Below are positions 8,615-17,063 of a stretch of DNA of 33,678 nt, piece by piece. The position numbers and the translations under genes were made by a program. The first letter of the stretch is position 1; each line of letters begins with the position of its first letter. The notes below the pieces were generated by a model, which was not told the DNA's origin, did not search any database, and saw only the letters and a list, made by a program, of their open reading frames with translations. The DNA lies in NCBI GenBank assembly GCA_003818505.1, contig RPRI01000044.1, positions 1 to 33,678 of the forward strand, given 5' to 3'. Origin of the DNA: Desulfobacteraceae bacterium. Its GTDB lineage: Bacteria; Desulfobacterota; Desulfobacteria; Desulfobacterales; RPRI01.

Positions 8615-9210
8615 ATAAACCTTTATACCTCTGTAATGACAAATGTTGCCGGCTGGATAGAAAGACGGTTGGATTTATATGAGTCTTATATAATTATTTG
8701 AGGACTTATCTGGTTTCCATCCGGAAATGGTCCTTTTAAGCGATCTCTGTGTCAATCTGTAGGATTTCTTGTGCGACATGCTACGCGTATATCTCAATAC
8801 AACTCATTGATTTTCTTGTGCTTGTCCAAAATGACAGATTTCCAGATCGGAAACTCAACTGTATCCAAACTTTGTTTCCGAATGGACAATAATTATTTGA
8901 GAATTTATCTAATATCCATTGAGATGTCAAATCGAAAGTTGGCCAATTAAATTATATAATCTTGCAGAAACACCGGTATGATAAGCTATTATTATACTAT
9001 CAAATTATCAGAATATCCGCCTTGTAGGCGGAGAGCTTCACTTTTTACGAAGGTATCAATGTCGCCGGCTTCCTGAAAAGGTTTATCATTTTATTTTCCG
9101 GCATGTTTCCAAGTTTATTGCCTTATCTGTCCTGTTTATGGTATTGTCTCAAACAATATTCCGGATTGTATAAAGTGTATGATTCATTAACACAGTAAGG
9201 AGGCTATAAA
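8615..9210. other. Divergent intergenic region with repeated TTTCC/GGAAA motifs and hairpin
   Basis: About 600 gene-free bases between the GGDEF gene (minus) and the lipoprotein gene (plus), holding promoters for both. It contains an imperfect direct repeat (8690-8720 and 8889-8919) and two TTTCC-N4/5-GGAAA palindromes (8714-8727, 8839-8853). A perfect TCCGCC-TTGTA-GGCGGA hairpin lies at 9016-9032, with a TTTTT about 8 nt further on. No coding frame is supported. Confidence 0.4.
8690..8919. repeat. Imperfect 31-bp direct repeat pair (8690-8720 and 8889-8919)
   Basis: The two 31-nt stretches, both beginning ATAATTATTTGAG, match at 26 of 31 positions by hand alignment. Between and beside them are the TTTCC...GGAAA palindromes. 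This looks like remnants of a small repetitive element or duplicated regulatory sites; which one cannot be told from one window. Confidence 0.45.
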
Positions 9211-9696
9211 ATGATTACAATCAACAAAATAAAATCTGTTTTTAAACATTTATTGATACTTGCAATTATTTCATTCCTGATATCAGGATGTGCCGTACTG
9301 AGTAAGGATGATAAAAATAGCGCTCCGGGGTCCACCTTTCAGAAAGAGAAAAAGGATGTGCCTATTTATTATGATTTTGGAGACGTTATTATTCCGAACG
9401 AACTTAAGATAGACAGGGATTCCTCATTTGTATACAAGGCGCCGGGTTTTTCGGCAGGTGTTCTTGCTTTAAAAGGAAGAGTAGAGCTCGGTTCTCTATG
9501 CAATTTTTTTGAGGATAATATGGCAAAAGACAACTGGAAACTGGTAAGCGCGTTTAAATCGCCTAGGACGGTCATGCTCTTTCAGAAACAGAACAGATGG
9601 TGTATTATCAATATCACGGACGGCGATTTTTCTACAGATGTTGAAATATGGGTTGCGCCGTCAATTGCTGAAGGTGGATCAGGCCTTCTAAAATAG
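9211..9696 (+). CDS. Putative lipoprotein of unknown function
   Basis: A 161-aa envelope protein with a classic lipoprotein signal: positively charged start, hydrophobic core (LLILAIISFLIS) and lipobox ISGC with the lipidated Cys at residue 27. The mature part is small, about 135 residues, with alternating strands and helices (a segment FGDVIIPNELKIDRDSS, then NFFEDNMAKDNWKLVSAFK). This suggests a compact alpha/beta fold. I do not recognise a characterised family. The start is well supported by AAGGAGG 7 nt before the ATG. The next gene, coaBC, starts about 210 bases later beyond a repeat-filled spacer, so co-transcription is uncertain. Confidence 0.75.
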   Translation: MITINKIKSVFKHLLILAIISFLISGCAVLSKDDKNSAPGSTFQKEKKDVPIYYDFGDVIIPNELKIDRDSSFVYKAPGFSAGVLALKGRVELGSLCNFFEDNMAKDNWKLVSAFKSPRTVMLFQKQNRWCIINITDGDFSTDVEIWVAPSIAEGGSGLLK

Positions 9697-9713
9697 GCAT
9701 CAGGCAGGAAGAT

Positions 9714-9895
9714 TAAGGTTCAGGGAGCAAGGGACAAGGAAAAACAGTGATCAGTTGCCAGTGGTCATTGAGGAGTAGCTGTTCAAGCGGCTTAAACGGT
9801 TTGAGCCGTCCGAAACCAGAAACCGTAAACCAGAGGACCAAAAACTGAGTCCGGTGTCTAAGGTACGGAAACAATAACAACGTAAGTTGCGATGT
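9714..9895 (+). repeat. Repeat-derived spacer before coaBC
   Basis: The spacer is made of low-complexity phrases that recur elsewhere in the window. A 20-nt stretch at 9782-9801 (TTCAAGCGGCTTAAACGGTT) is identical to 24724-24743. The following GAAACCAGAAACC-type run resembles 24755-24795. A GATCA...CCAGTGGTCA phrase resembles the spacer after hslU. No gene is supported. Confidence 0.65.
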
Positions 9896-9905
9896 TGAGG
9901 ACGGT

Positions 9906-11126
9906 ATGGGATATATAAAAGGCAAAAACATCGTTCTTGGTGTGAGCGGAGGTATTGCTGCATATAAGAGCGCGGAACTTCTGAGGCTGATTAAGAAGCA
10001 GGATGCGGGTGCGAGGGTCATCATGACAAAAAACGCCTCTGCTTTTGTAGGCTCACTCACATTTGAAGCCCTCTCTGGCAATCCTGTATGCACGGATCTT
10101 TTTGAAAAAGAGGGCAACTCCTCCATAAGGCACATAGAATGGGCGAAAGAAGCGGATGCGGTTGTTGTTGCTCCTGCGACTGCGAATATTATCGGAAAGA
10201 TTGCGGGCGGTATAGCGGATGATGCGCTGAGCACCTTTCTTCTTGCCGTAACATGTCCGGTCATGATCTGCCCGTCGATGAATACCAACATGTATGAAAA
10301 AGTTTCGGTCCGGAGGAACATCGATATACTGAAAAAGGACGGGTATTTTATTGTCGAGCCCTCTGAGGGGGAACTTGCCTGCGGGACCACCGGGTATGGA
10401 AGGCTTCCCGAACCCGAAGAGATACTGGACAGGCTGATCTACTCTCTTGCCCCCAAGGATTTTATGGGAAAGAGAGTTCTTGTCACTGCCGGCCCCACGA
10501 GGGAGCATATGGATCCTGTGCGTTACATCAGCAATCCTTCTTCGGGTAGAATGGGTTATGCTATTGCGCGGGCTGCCGAACACAGGGGTGCTGATGTCGT
10601 ACTCGTTTCAGGTCCTGCTGGCATTAAACCGCCGGTAAATGTTGAAATAATAAGAACCGGTTCCGCAAAAGAGATGGCGGCGGCAGTTTTTAAGCATATG
10701 AATAAGGCGGATATAATTATCAAAGCCGCCGCTGTTTCTGATTACAGGCCTTCGGTGACCGCAAAACAGAAGATGAAGAAAAGCGAAAAAGAGATGACGA
10801 TCCTTCTTCAGAAAACCGAAGATATTTTACTGGAACTCGGGAAAACGAAGAAAGAGAAGATCCTTGTCGGTTTTGCCGCTGAAACCGAAAACCTCGAAAA
10901 AAACGCGAAAGAAAAACTCGAAAGAAAGAATCTTGATATCATAGCCGGAAACCTGCTTGACGGAAAAACTTCCGGTTTCGGGACCGAAACAAACAAGGTT
11001 ATATTGTTTTTCAGAAACGGCGATAAAGAGATATTGCCTCTTTTGGACAAGGAATCTGTTGCTCATATTCTTCTTGACCGGATACTGGAGCTGGATGCCG
11101 GAAGCTCTTCTGAAAGGAACATATAA
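9906..11126 (+). CDS. coaBC: Bifunctional phosphopantothenoylcysteine decarboxylase / phosphopantothenate-cysteine ligase
   Basis: A 406-aa cytosolic flavoenzyme of coenzyme A synthesis. CoaB joins cysteine to 4'-phosphopantothenate using CTP; CoaC then decarboxylates the product. The N-terminal CoaC half shows GGIAAYKSAEL (15-25), the catalytic His (H76 in RHIEWA), the PASANT-like PATANI (90-95), PSMNTNMY (123-130) and the flap Cys (C159 in LACGTTGYG). The CoaB half begins at about 188 with KRVLVTAGPTREHMDPVR, then SNPSSGRMGYAIA, and keeps the lysine motif KQKMKK (287-292). Length is normal for the fusion. The start has GAGGA about 8 nt upstream. The uracil-DNA glycosylase gene begins 2 nt after its stop, so it probably heads an operon. 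Confidence 0.97.
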   Translation: MGYIKGKNIVLGVSGGIAAYKSAELLRLIKKQDAGARVIMTKNASAFVGSLTFEALSGNPVCTDLFEKEGNSSIRHIEWAKEADAVVVAPATANIIGKIAGGIADDALSTFLLAVTCPVMICPSMNTNMYEKVSVRRNIDILKKDGYFIVEPSEGELACGTTGYGRLPEPEEILDRLIYSLAPKDFMGKRVLVTAGPTREHMDPVRYISNPSSGRMGYAIARAAEHRGADVVLVSGPAGIKPPVNVEIIRTGSAKEMAAAVFKHMNKADIIIKAAAVSDYRPSVTAKQKMKKSEKEMTILLQKTEDILLELGKTKKEKILVGFAAETENLEKNAKEKLERKNLDIIAGNLLDGKTSGFGTETNKVILFFRNGDKEILPLLDKESVAHILLDRILELDAGSSSERNI

Positions 11127-11128
11127 CA

Positions 11129-11833
11129 ATGGCCAGGAACGGGCAGGATCAGGATCCGGCCGATATACTGGGAAAAACATGCGATACGCTCAGATACATG
11201 GCAGAAGCCGGATGCACCGGTTTTGACTGTTCCGGAAAAACCATCGAAATCGTAAAAAACCTGGACAGGAACCTTTCCGTTGCAGCTGATTATCTTAAAG
11301 AATTGCGGAGCCTGCTTGGAGATTGTCAAAGGTGTAAACTCTGTAAGGAGCGCACCAATATAGTATTCGGGGCAGGAGACCCCGAAGCGAGGCTTGTATT
11401 CGTGGGGGAAGGCCCCGGGTATGACGAAGATCAGCAGGGCGAGCCGTTTGTCGGAAAGGCAGGTCAGCTTTTAACGAAGATAATTCAGGCTATAAATCTC
11501 ACAAGGGCGCAGGTATATATCTGCAACATCATAAAGTGCCGCCCGCCTGGAAACAGGAACCCGGCGTCCGACGAAATAAAGGCCTGCTTTCCGTTTCTTG
11601 AAGGCCAGCTCGATGCGATAAAGCCTGACTTTATCTGCGCGTTAGGCACATTTGCAGCTCAGACACTTCTTGATACGGTTGATCCGATTTCAAGGTTGAG
11701 GGGGCGGTTTTTTGACCTGCGGGGAATAAAAGTCATGCCGACCTATCATCCGGCATACCTTTTGCGCAATCCTGAGAAAAAGCGCGATGTGTGGGAAGAC
11801 ATGAAAAAACTTATGAGCATGATGGATGCCTGA
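11129..11833 (+). CDS. Family 4 (Fe-S) uracil-DNA glycosylase
   Basis: A 234-aa DNA-repair enzyme predicted to cut uracil from DNA. It belongs to the family 4 / 'UDGa' group, once called phage SPO1 DNA polymerase-related. Four cysteines expected for the 4Fe-4S cluster are present: C66 and C69 (CQRC), C137 (in IIKCRPPGNRNP) and C153 (in ACFPFL). The uracil-pocket motif GEGPGYDEDQQGEPFVG and the C-terminal HPAYLLRNP motif are intact. About 60 residues before the first cysteine are an N-terminal extension relative to minimal family members, a feature seen in Desulfobacterota proteins. The start lies 2 nt after coaBC with little room for a separate ribosome binding site other than AGGAACA, implying translational coupling. 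The NfeD gene follows within 10 nt. Confidence 0.93.
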   Translation: MARNGQDQDPADILGKTCDTLRYMAEAGCTGFDCSGKTIEIVKNLDRNLSVAADYLKELRSLLGDCQRCKLCKERTNIVFGAGDPEARLVFVGEGPGYDEDQQGEPFVGKAGQLLTKIIQAINLTRAQVYICNIIKCRPPGNRNPASDEIKACFPFLEGQLDAIKPDFICALGTFAAQTLLDTVDPISRLRGRFFDLRGIKVMPTYHPAYLLRNPEKKRDVWEDMKKLMSMMDA

Positions 11834-11842
11834 GAACCGAAT

Positions 11843-13126
11843 ATGAAAAACTTCAGATCAGGAATAACATTTTTTGTAGTATCTTTTCTGCTGCTGGCGC
11901 TTTCAGCCGAAGGCATTGCAGGGCAGGGAGATATATGCCTGATAAAGATTTCAGCCGACATAAATCCCGGCGTGGCCGATTTTCTGAAACGGGGCATGAA
12001 ACACGCCGCGGAGAATGATTTCGAATGCATCATCATCCAGCTTGATACTCCGGGTGGTCTTTCCGAATCGATGCGTGAAATGGTGATGGATATTCTTGCC
12101 TCAAAGCTGCCGGTAGTGGTTTATGTGGCGCCGGGCGGCGCAAGAGCAGCTTCCGCCGGGGTAATAATTACAATGGCCGCTGATATAGCAGCAATGTCTC
12201 CGGGGACGAATATCGGGGCCGCGCATCCGGTGGGTATAGGCGGAAAAGATGTCGGCGGACCGATATCTGATAAAATAACAAATGACATGGCCGCATATGC
12301 GAGAAGCATTGCTTCGAAACGGCAGAGAAATGCGGAATGGGCTGAAAATGCGGTGCGAAAAAGCGTATCCGTCACTGAGACGGAGGCCCTGAAAGATAAT
12401 GTAATTGATCTTACGGCAAAAGATATGGATGACCTGGTAAAAAAGATTAATGGCCGGAGTATTCAGGATAAGGGAGTGCTGAATCTTTCTGATTACAGGA
12501 TAACCGAATACATGGAGCCGTTAAGGACGAAGATTTTAAAAACAATAGGCAATCCTAATATTGCTTACATACTGATGATGATAGGACTTGCGGGTCTCTA
12601 TTTCGAGCTGGCGCATCCAGGGGCTGTTTTCCCGGGGGTGGTCGGAGGAATGGCCCTGATCCTGGCTTTTTTCTCTTTCCAGACGCTTCCGGTCAACTAC
12701 GCCGGCATACTTCTTATTATCCTTGCCGTGATATTTTTCATTCTTGAAATGAAGATAACCAGCTACGGCCTGTTAAGCGTCGCCGGGATTATTTCATTCC
12801 TGCTCGGCTCACTTATGCTTTTTGACGGGTCGGCTACGGGGGTTAAGGTTTCACTTGATGTCCTTCTCCCGACATTTATCTTCATATCTCTCTTTTTTGT
12901 AGCTGTATCCGCTCTTGTTTTCAAATCCCAGATTTCAAAATCAAGATCGGGTTCGGAAGGCCTTATCGGGGAGACGGGAATTGTTAAAAAAGATATAATG
13001 CCCGAAGGCAAGGTGTTCGTCCACGGGGAACTGTGGAAGGCAATATCAAAGAACCCGCTGCAAGCGGGAACAAAGGTGAAGGTCATCAGGGTTGAAGGTC
13101 TTGTTGTTGAAGTCGAACAGATTTAA
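11843..13126 (+). CDS. NfeD-family membrane-bound ClpP-class serine protease
   Basis: A 427-aa envelope protease of the long NfeD type. It has a signal peptide (residues 1-27), then a ClpP/SppA-like domain with the nucleophile Ser in RAASAG (S104) and the general-base Lys in DKITND (K144); the 40-residue gap matches the Ser-Lys dyad of characterised archaeal 1510-N proteases. A hydrophobic block (about 235-370) provides four or five membrane helices. The last about 60 residues form the soluble OB-fold NfeD domain (GLIGETGIVKKD to VEGLVVEVEQI). It follows the glycosylase by 10 nt and precedes a slipin gene. Long NfeD proteins are commonly paired with slipins, which they are thought to cleave, so the pairing supports the call. 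Biological role in bacteria remains loosely defined. Confidence 0.93.
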   Translation: MKNFRSGITFFVVSFLLLALSAEGIAGQGDICLIKISADINPGVADFLKRGMKHAAENDFECIIIQLDTPGGLSESMREMVMDILASKLPVVVYVAPGGARAASAGVIITMAADIAAMSPGTNIGAAHPVGIGGKDVGGPISDKITNDMAAYARSIASKRQRNAEWAENAVRKSVSVTETEALKDNVIDLTAKDMDDLVKKINGRSIQDKGVLNLSDYRITEYMEPLRTKILKTIGNPNIAYILMMIGLAGLYFELAHPGAVFPGVVGGMALILAFFSFQTLPVNYAGILLIILAVIFFILEMKITSYGLLSVAGIISFLLGSLMLFDGSATGVKVSLDVLLPTFIFISLFFVAVSALVFKSQISKSRSGSEGLIGETGIVKKDIMPEGKVFVHGELWKAISKNPLQAGTKVKVIRVEGLVVEVEQI

Positions 13127-13301
13127 CAGTAATAGCGTGAGCTTCACGGAACAGGTTAAAGATCCGGCATAGGTAACCCTTTATCCATGCCGACCCCAAA
13201 GAGCATGTTGTGCATAGGCATCTAAGCTTAACGTAGCGGACCTTTCGCCGGGTTAGCGATCCGTTCCGGTTCAATAGGATGAAATAAAAAAGGAGAACAA
13301 T

Positions 13302-14072
13302 ATGTTTGGAATTATTGCAATAATAGTCATTCTTGTTTTTTTTCTCTCGACCTCGATCAGGGTGCTCAATGAGTATGAAAGGGGTGTAATATTCAGGCTG
13401 GGCCGGGTGATAAATGCAAAGGGGCCAGGCCTTATCATTCTTATCCCGGTAATTGACAAAATGGTAAAAGTGAGCCTTCGCCTTATCGTGGTGGATGTTG
13501 ATCCCCAGGATGTCATAACAAGGGATAATGTTTCTGTTAAGGTGAATGCCGTTATTTATTTCAGGGTGGTCGATACCGTTAAGGCGGTTGTTGAAGTGGA
13601 AAATTATCAGTATGCCATGACGCAACTTGCCCAGACGACATTAAGAAGCATTTGTGGCCAGGCTGAACTTGATGAGCTTCTCTCTGCCAGGGAAAAGATT
13701 AATTCCCAGCTCCAGGAGATTCTTGATGCCCACACAGATCAATGGGGAATCAAGGTGGCAACCGTAGAGCTGAAGCACATAGACCTTCCGCAGGAGATGC
13801 AGAGGGCAATGGCAAAGCAGGCTGAAGCGGAAAGGGAACGCCGGGCAAAGATTATCAATGCCGAAGGCGAGCAGCAGGCTGCCGCCAAACTGGCTGAGGC
13901 TGCGCAGATTATTGAATCTCACCCTATGGCTCTGCAATTAAGGTATCTCCAGACAATGAGGGAAATGTCCGCCGAACAGAATACAACAACCATTTTCCCG
14001 GTCCCCCTCGACATGTTCAAGCCGTTTATGAATCTGGCAAATGTCATTGATAAGATTTCGAAGAAGGAATAG
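13302..14072 (+). CDS. Slipin / stomatin-like SPFH-domain membrane protein
   Basis: A 256-aa SPFH protein. One N-terminal membrane helix (about 2-20) is followed directly by the stomatin signature: [29 protein letters not shown], and [19 protein letters not shown] helical Ala/Glu/Arg-rich stretch ([20 protein letters not shown], about 175-195) is the usual oligomerisation region. Slipins form ring-like membrane assemblies and are the established partners of long NfeD proteases. The C-terminus ([13 protein letters not shown]) is typical. AAAGGAG lies 6-7 nt before the ATG. A 175-base spacer separates it from nfeD, so it may have its own promoter. Confidence 0.94.
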   Translation: MFGIIAIIVILVFFLSTSIRVLNEYERGVIFRLGRVINAKGPGLIILIPVIDKMVKVSLRLIVVDVDPQDVITRDNVSVKVNAVIYFRVVDTVKAVVEVENYQYAMTQLAQTTLRSICGQAELDELLSAREKINSQLQEILDAHTDQWGIKVATVELKHIDLPQEMQRAMAKQAEAERERRAKIINAEGEQQAAAKLAEAAQIIESHPMALQLRYLQTMREMSAEQNTTTIFPVPLDMFKPFMNLANVIDKISKKE

Positions 14073-14425
14073 ATATCAATATTGATTTTATTTTCATGAA
14101 TCACGAAGTTGAAAACACCGCATATTCTATTTCGTTATTCGTGCTCTTCGTGCGCTTCATGGTAAAAGTTAAACTTTTTATCGGATTTGTCAATTAGGAG
14201 GGCTTTCCCAAATATTGACATTACTAAAAAAAATGGTTTACGAATTACAAGGGATGTATTAAAATATCGAACATTGACGGACAGAATAAATTTTTACGCA
14301 GCCATCAATTACAATCAAATAATTTAATGAGATTACCGGCCATTTGCAAAACTGGAAAAGGCGGAAGCATGTGAGCTTCCGCTTGTGCTTTTTTACAAGG
14401 ACTGTGAAAGGAGAGAAAAATTACG
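14073..14425. other. Intergenic region with repeat fragments and a terminator-like hairpin
   Basis: About 350 AT-rich bases with no coding frame. Inverted pieces ATGAATCACGAAG (14096-14108) and CTTCGTGCGCTTCAT (about 14147-14161) form a long, loose stem. The TTCGTGCTCTTCGTGCGCTTC phrase has the look of a dispersed repeat. A strong hairpin near the 3' end is listed separately. Confidence 0.4.
14361..14394 (+). terminator. Hairpin with T-run upstream of the Rho-N-like gene
   Basis: GCGGAAGC / GCTTCCGC gives a perfect 8-bp stem around a 6-nt loop. After 6 nt comes TTTTTT (14389-14394). The gap between stem and T-run is longer than ideal. It lies only about 30 nt before the next start codon, so it could be a leader attenuator rather than the end of the slipin transcript. 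Confidence 0.45.
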
Positions 14426-14746
14426 ATGAGCAGCAAGAAAAAGGCAGCTAAAGAGAAACCGCTCGATAAAATGACCGCCAAGGAATTAAGAGAGCTGGCA
14501 AAAGAGATCCCGGGGATCACCGGAGCTCACGGAATGAATAAACCTGAGCTTATAAGCTCCATCAAACAGGCAAAGGGAATTGCCGAAGTCCCCATGAAAA
14601 AATCAGATTCTTCAGTCAGGGAATTGAAGGTAAAATTAAAAACATTAAAGGCAAAAAGGGTAACGGCTCTTGAGTCGGATAATGCCAGGATGGCCCTTAT
14701 ATACAGGCGGCGTATTACAAAGCTTAAGAAGAAGACAAGAAGATAG
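14426..14746 (+). CDS. Small basic protein with Rho N-terminal / SAP-like domain
   Basis: A 106-aa, very Lys/Arg-rich protein. Residues about 12-51 (DKMTAKELRELAKEIPGI, then MNKPELISSIKQAKG) match the helix-extended-helix 'Rho_N' module that begins transcription termination factor Rho and is related to SAP nucleic-acid-binding domains. The C-terminal half is a basic helix pair (SVRELKVKLKTLKAKR and YRRRITKLKKKTRR). There is no Rho ATPase, so it is a stand-alone nucleic-acid-binding protein; a role in RNA or DNA binding is inference. AAAGGAGAG lies 10-11 nt before the ATG. A terminator-like hairpin sits just upstream. The HAD gene follows after 50 nt. Confidence 0.78.
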   Translation: MSSKKKAAKEKPLDKMTAKELRELAKEIPGITGAHGMNKPELISSIKQAKGIAEVPMKKSDSSVRELKVKLKTLKAKRVTALESDNARMALIYRRRITKLKKKTRR

Positions 14747-14796
14747 GGCTCTTTTCGAAAGGAAATTCCTATACTATCAGATTATCGGGTGTATTT

Positions 14797-15372
14797 ATGA
14801 TTGATTCGGCCTCGCTGGCCTTTGATATAGACGGTGTTTTTGCGGATACCATGTCCTTATTTATCGATATTGCCCGGGATGAATACAAGATAAATAACAT
14901 AAATTATGAAGATATCAAATGTTATTATATCTCAGAATGCATCGACATGAAACCGGAAATAATAAGCGATATAATAGTGAGGATACTTGACGGAAAACAC
15001 AAAGCACCGTTAAAACCGATTGACGGTTCGGCACGGGTACTCAGAAAACTGGGGAGACATGGACGGCTTCTGTTCGTCACCGCGAGGCCTTATCCCGGAC
15101 TGATAATCGACTGGATATCGGAGACTCTGCGTCTTGATCCGGCTTCCGTGGAAGTAATAGCCACAGGTTCCTTTGAAGCAAAAGCGGATGTGCTCCTGGA
15201 TAAAAAAATCTCATATTTCGTGGAAGACAGGCTCGAAACATGTTTTGCGTTAAAGGAGAAAGGCGTGACGCCGGTTCTTTTCAGGCAGCCATGGAACAGG
15301 ATGGAGCACCCTTTTGTTGAAGTCGGCAACTGGCAGGAGCTTGAAGCATTGATTGATTTTAATGGTTCATGA
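14797..15372 (+). CDS. HAD-superfamily 5'-nucleotidase-like phosphatase
   Basis: A 191-aa haloacid dehalogenase-fold protein. Motif I is FDIDGVFADT with the nucleophile D10 and acid/base D12. Motif II is LLFVTARP (T95). Motif III is the Lys in EAKAD (K129), and motif IV is FVEDR (E143, D144). The order and size fit the NT5C/YorS-like deoxynucleotidase subgroup acting on phosphorylated small molecules, but the substrate is not readable from sequence. Its stop overlaps the xerC start (ATGA), so the two are probably translationally coupled. No specific ribosome binding site is strong before this ATG, though a GGAAA run lies upstream. Confidence 0.82.
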   Translation: MIDSASLAFDIDGVFADTMSLFIDIARDEYKINNINYEDIKCYYISECIDMKPEIISDIIVRILDGKHKAPLKPIDGSARVLRKLGRHGRLLFVTARPYPGLIIDWISETLRLDPASVEVIATGSFEAKADVLLDKKISYFVEDRLETCFALKEKGVTPVLFRQPWNRMEHPFVEVGNWQELEALIDFNGS

Positions 15373-16301
15373 TGGAAAAACATCCTATTGATGAAATGAC
15401 AGGCTCTTTTATCGAAACCCTTGCTTCCGAGAAAGGGTATTCGGCGAATACCTGCCGCGCCTACAGTAACGATCTCGCCGAATTTGCATCGTTTGCCGCT
15501 GAAAGCACGTTGCCGGACGGGGAAGAGAAGGATAAAAAGTCCTTCATGGTTGAAGACGTGGACCACCTGATGATAAGGGGATATCTCGGATTTCTGCACA
15601 AGAGAAACAAAAAGAAATCGATTGCCAGAAAACTGTCGGCGCTCCGTTCCTTTTTCAGGTATCTGCTAAGGCAGGGAATTATTCAGAACAGCCCCGCTGA
15701 TTTGATATTGACCCCGAAACAGGATCAGAACATACCGGCATATCTTACTGTTGATGAGATGTTCAGGCTGCTTGACTCGATAAAAGCGGATACATTGCCG
15801 GGCTTGAGAAACAGGGCCATTTTCGAGACGATGTATTCTACGGGAATAAGGGTATCCGAGCTTTCCGGCCTAAATGTTTCGAGCGTGGATTTCGGCCAGA
15901 GTTTGATAAAGGTTTTCGGAAAGGGGAGCAAGGAACGGGTTGTCCCGATCGGCATGAAGGCAATGGATGCGATAAGGGCCTACCTGGAAAAATTAAGGGG
16001 AGAGACCGGGGTTTTGAATGAAAACGGTCCGCTTTTTTTAAATAAAAACAAGGGTCGTCTTACTACAAGATCCGTTGCCAGGATACTCGATACCTTTGTG
16101 AGAGAGTTTTCCATTTCGGTTCCCGTATCGCCGCACGCCCTCCGGCACTCCTTTGCGACTCATATGCTGGATGCAGGCGCCGACCTGCGGGTTGTTCAGG
16201 AGCTTCTGGGGCATAAAAGCCTTTCTACTACTCAGAAGTATACCCATGTAAGCATAGACAGGCTGATGGAAACTTATGACAAGGCCCATCCCAGGAAATA
16301 A
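15369..16301 (+). CDS. xerC: Site-specific tyrosine recombinase XerC/XerD
   Basis: A 310-aa chromosome-dimer-resolution recombinase. The N-terminal SAM-like core-binding domain (about 10-115) includes YSANTCRAYSNDL and ARKLSALRSFFRYL. The catalytic residues are complete: R161 (TGIRVSEL), K185 (GKGSKERVVPI), H256 and R259 (HALRHSFATHML), H282 (LGHKSLSTT) and nucleophile Y291 (QKYTHVS). Length and motifs match XerC/XerD rather than a phage integrase. Linkage to hslVU, as in other bacteria where xerC, hslV and hslU (codV-clpQY) adjoin, favours XerC. Two adjacent ATGs are possible starts; the first overlaps the HAD stop by 4 nt. A short hairpin with a T-run follows 40 nt after the stop. Confidence 0.93.
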   Translation: MMEKHPIDEMTGSFIETLASEKGYSANTCRAYSNDLAEFASFAAESTLPDGEEKDKKSFMVEDVDHLMIRGYLGFLHKRNKKKSIARKLSALRSFFRYLLRQGIIQNSPADLILTPKQDQNIPAYLTVDEMFRLLDSIKADTLPGLRNRAIFETMYSTGIRVSELSGLNVSSVDFGQSLIKVFGKGSKERVVPIGMKAMDAIRAYLEKLRGETGVLNENGPLFLNKNKGRLTTRSVARILDTFVREFSISVPVSPHALRHSFATHMLDAGADLRVVQELLGHKSLSTTQKYTHVSIDRLMETYDKAHPRK

Positions 16302-16341
16302 TACCGGGAGAATATGAAAGTCTTGTAAAAAATCGAAATAT

Positions 16342-16361
16342 GCTCACTTAATGAGCTTTTT
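16342..16361 (+). terminator. Weak intrinsic terminator after xerC
   Basis: GCTCA / TGAGC stem of 5 bp, 5-nt loop CTTAA, followed directly by TTTTT. It lies 40 nt past the xerC stop. The short stem makes termination partial at best. Confidence 0.4.
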
Positions 16362-16368
16362 GGGGATT

Positions 16369-16451
16369 TTTAAATCACTTTGCTAAATCACAAGAAGATT
16401 TCGCCTGCGGCGGGTTAAAGCCTTGTGATTTTTAACGCTCAGCAATTTAAA
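16369..16451. repeat. Large imperfect hairpin between xerC and hslV
   Basis: Nested inverted arms: TTTAAA (16369-16374) with TTTAAA (16446-16451), TTGCT (16380-16384) with AGCAA (16441-16445), AAATCACAAG (16385-16394) with CTTGTGATTT (16422-16431), and an inner CGCC-TGC-GGCG (16402-16412). The outer arms pair across an asymmetric bulge. It may be a REP/MITE-like element or a leader structure for hslVU. Confidence 0.55.
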
Positions 16452-16528
16452 AATATATTTCACAAAAACCTCAAATTCGTTCGCATATGACCTTTTATAA
16501 AGCCGTCAAATATGAAGGAAATCAAACA

Positions 16529-17059
16529 ATGAATTTCCATGGAACGACAATTCTTGCCGTAAGGCATAAGGGCAGGGTAGCGGTTGCCGGTGACGGACAG
16601 GTAACCATGAATAATATCGTGGTTAAGCATACGGCTAAAAAGGTAAGAAGGATATACAACGACACCATCATAGTCGGATTTGCCGGAGCTACCGCGGATG
16701 CCATGAACCTTTCGGAGCGGCTTGAAGGGAAGCTTGAGCGCTATAACGGAAATCTTACAAGAAGCGCGGTTGAGCTTGCAAAGGACTGGCGGACAGACAG
16801 GTATTTGAGGCGGCTTGAAGCCCTGATGATAGCCGTTGACAGCACGAGAATGTTTCTTGTTTCCGGAAATGGGGATGTTATAGAGCCCGATGAAGGTGTT
16901 ATCGGGATAGGGTCCGGTGGAGTAGGAGCGCAGGCGGCAGCCTCGGCTCTTATGAAGCACTCCGGTCTCGGCGCAAGGGAGATAGTTGAAGAATCTATGA
17001 AAATAGCCTCCTCCCTGTGTGTTTATACTAATGATAAAATAACAATAGAAGAACTCTGA
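16529..17059 (+). CDS. hslV: ATP-dependent protease peptidase subunit HslV
   Basis: The 176-aa proteolytic core of the HslUV (ClpYQ) machine, a proteasome-beta-like threonine protease forming a double hexamer. After removal of the leader MNFHG the catalytic Thr (T6 of GTTIL) becomes N-terminal. [27 protein letters not shown] and [10 protein letters not shown] are family hallmarks, and [13 protein letters not shown] is intact. A longer frame starting 14 codons earlier has no ribosome binding site; AAGGAA 8 nt before this ATG and the position of the catalytic Thr decide the start. hslU follows 4 nt after the stop, as expected for a subunit pair. Confidence 0.96.
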   Translation: MNFHGTTILAVRHKGRVAVAGDGQVTMNNIVVKHTAKKVRRIYNDTIIVGFAGATADAMNLSERLEGKLERYNGNLTRSAVELAKDWRTDRYLRRLEALMIAVDSTRMFLVSGNGDVIEPDEGVIGIGSGGVGAQAAASALMKHSGLGAREIVEESMKIASSLCVYTNDKITIEEL

Positions 17060-17063
17060 AAAT

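Noticed and set aside
9713-10583. Long minus-strand frames opposite coaBC
   Set aside because: They mirror the strongly supported coaBC gene and show no motifs; typical antisense shadows.
13127-13301. Riboswitch or small RNA in the nfeD-slipin spacer
   Set aside because: Short complementary pieces exist, but no known riboswitch core (for example c-di-GMP-I or cobalamin) can be matched by eye.
14797-15372. HAD protein as 3-deoxy-manno-octulosonate-8-phosphatase or similar named enzyme
   Set aside because: Motifs fix only the superfamily and a nucleotidase-like subgroup; no linked pathway genes justify a specific substrate.
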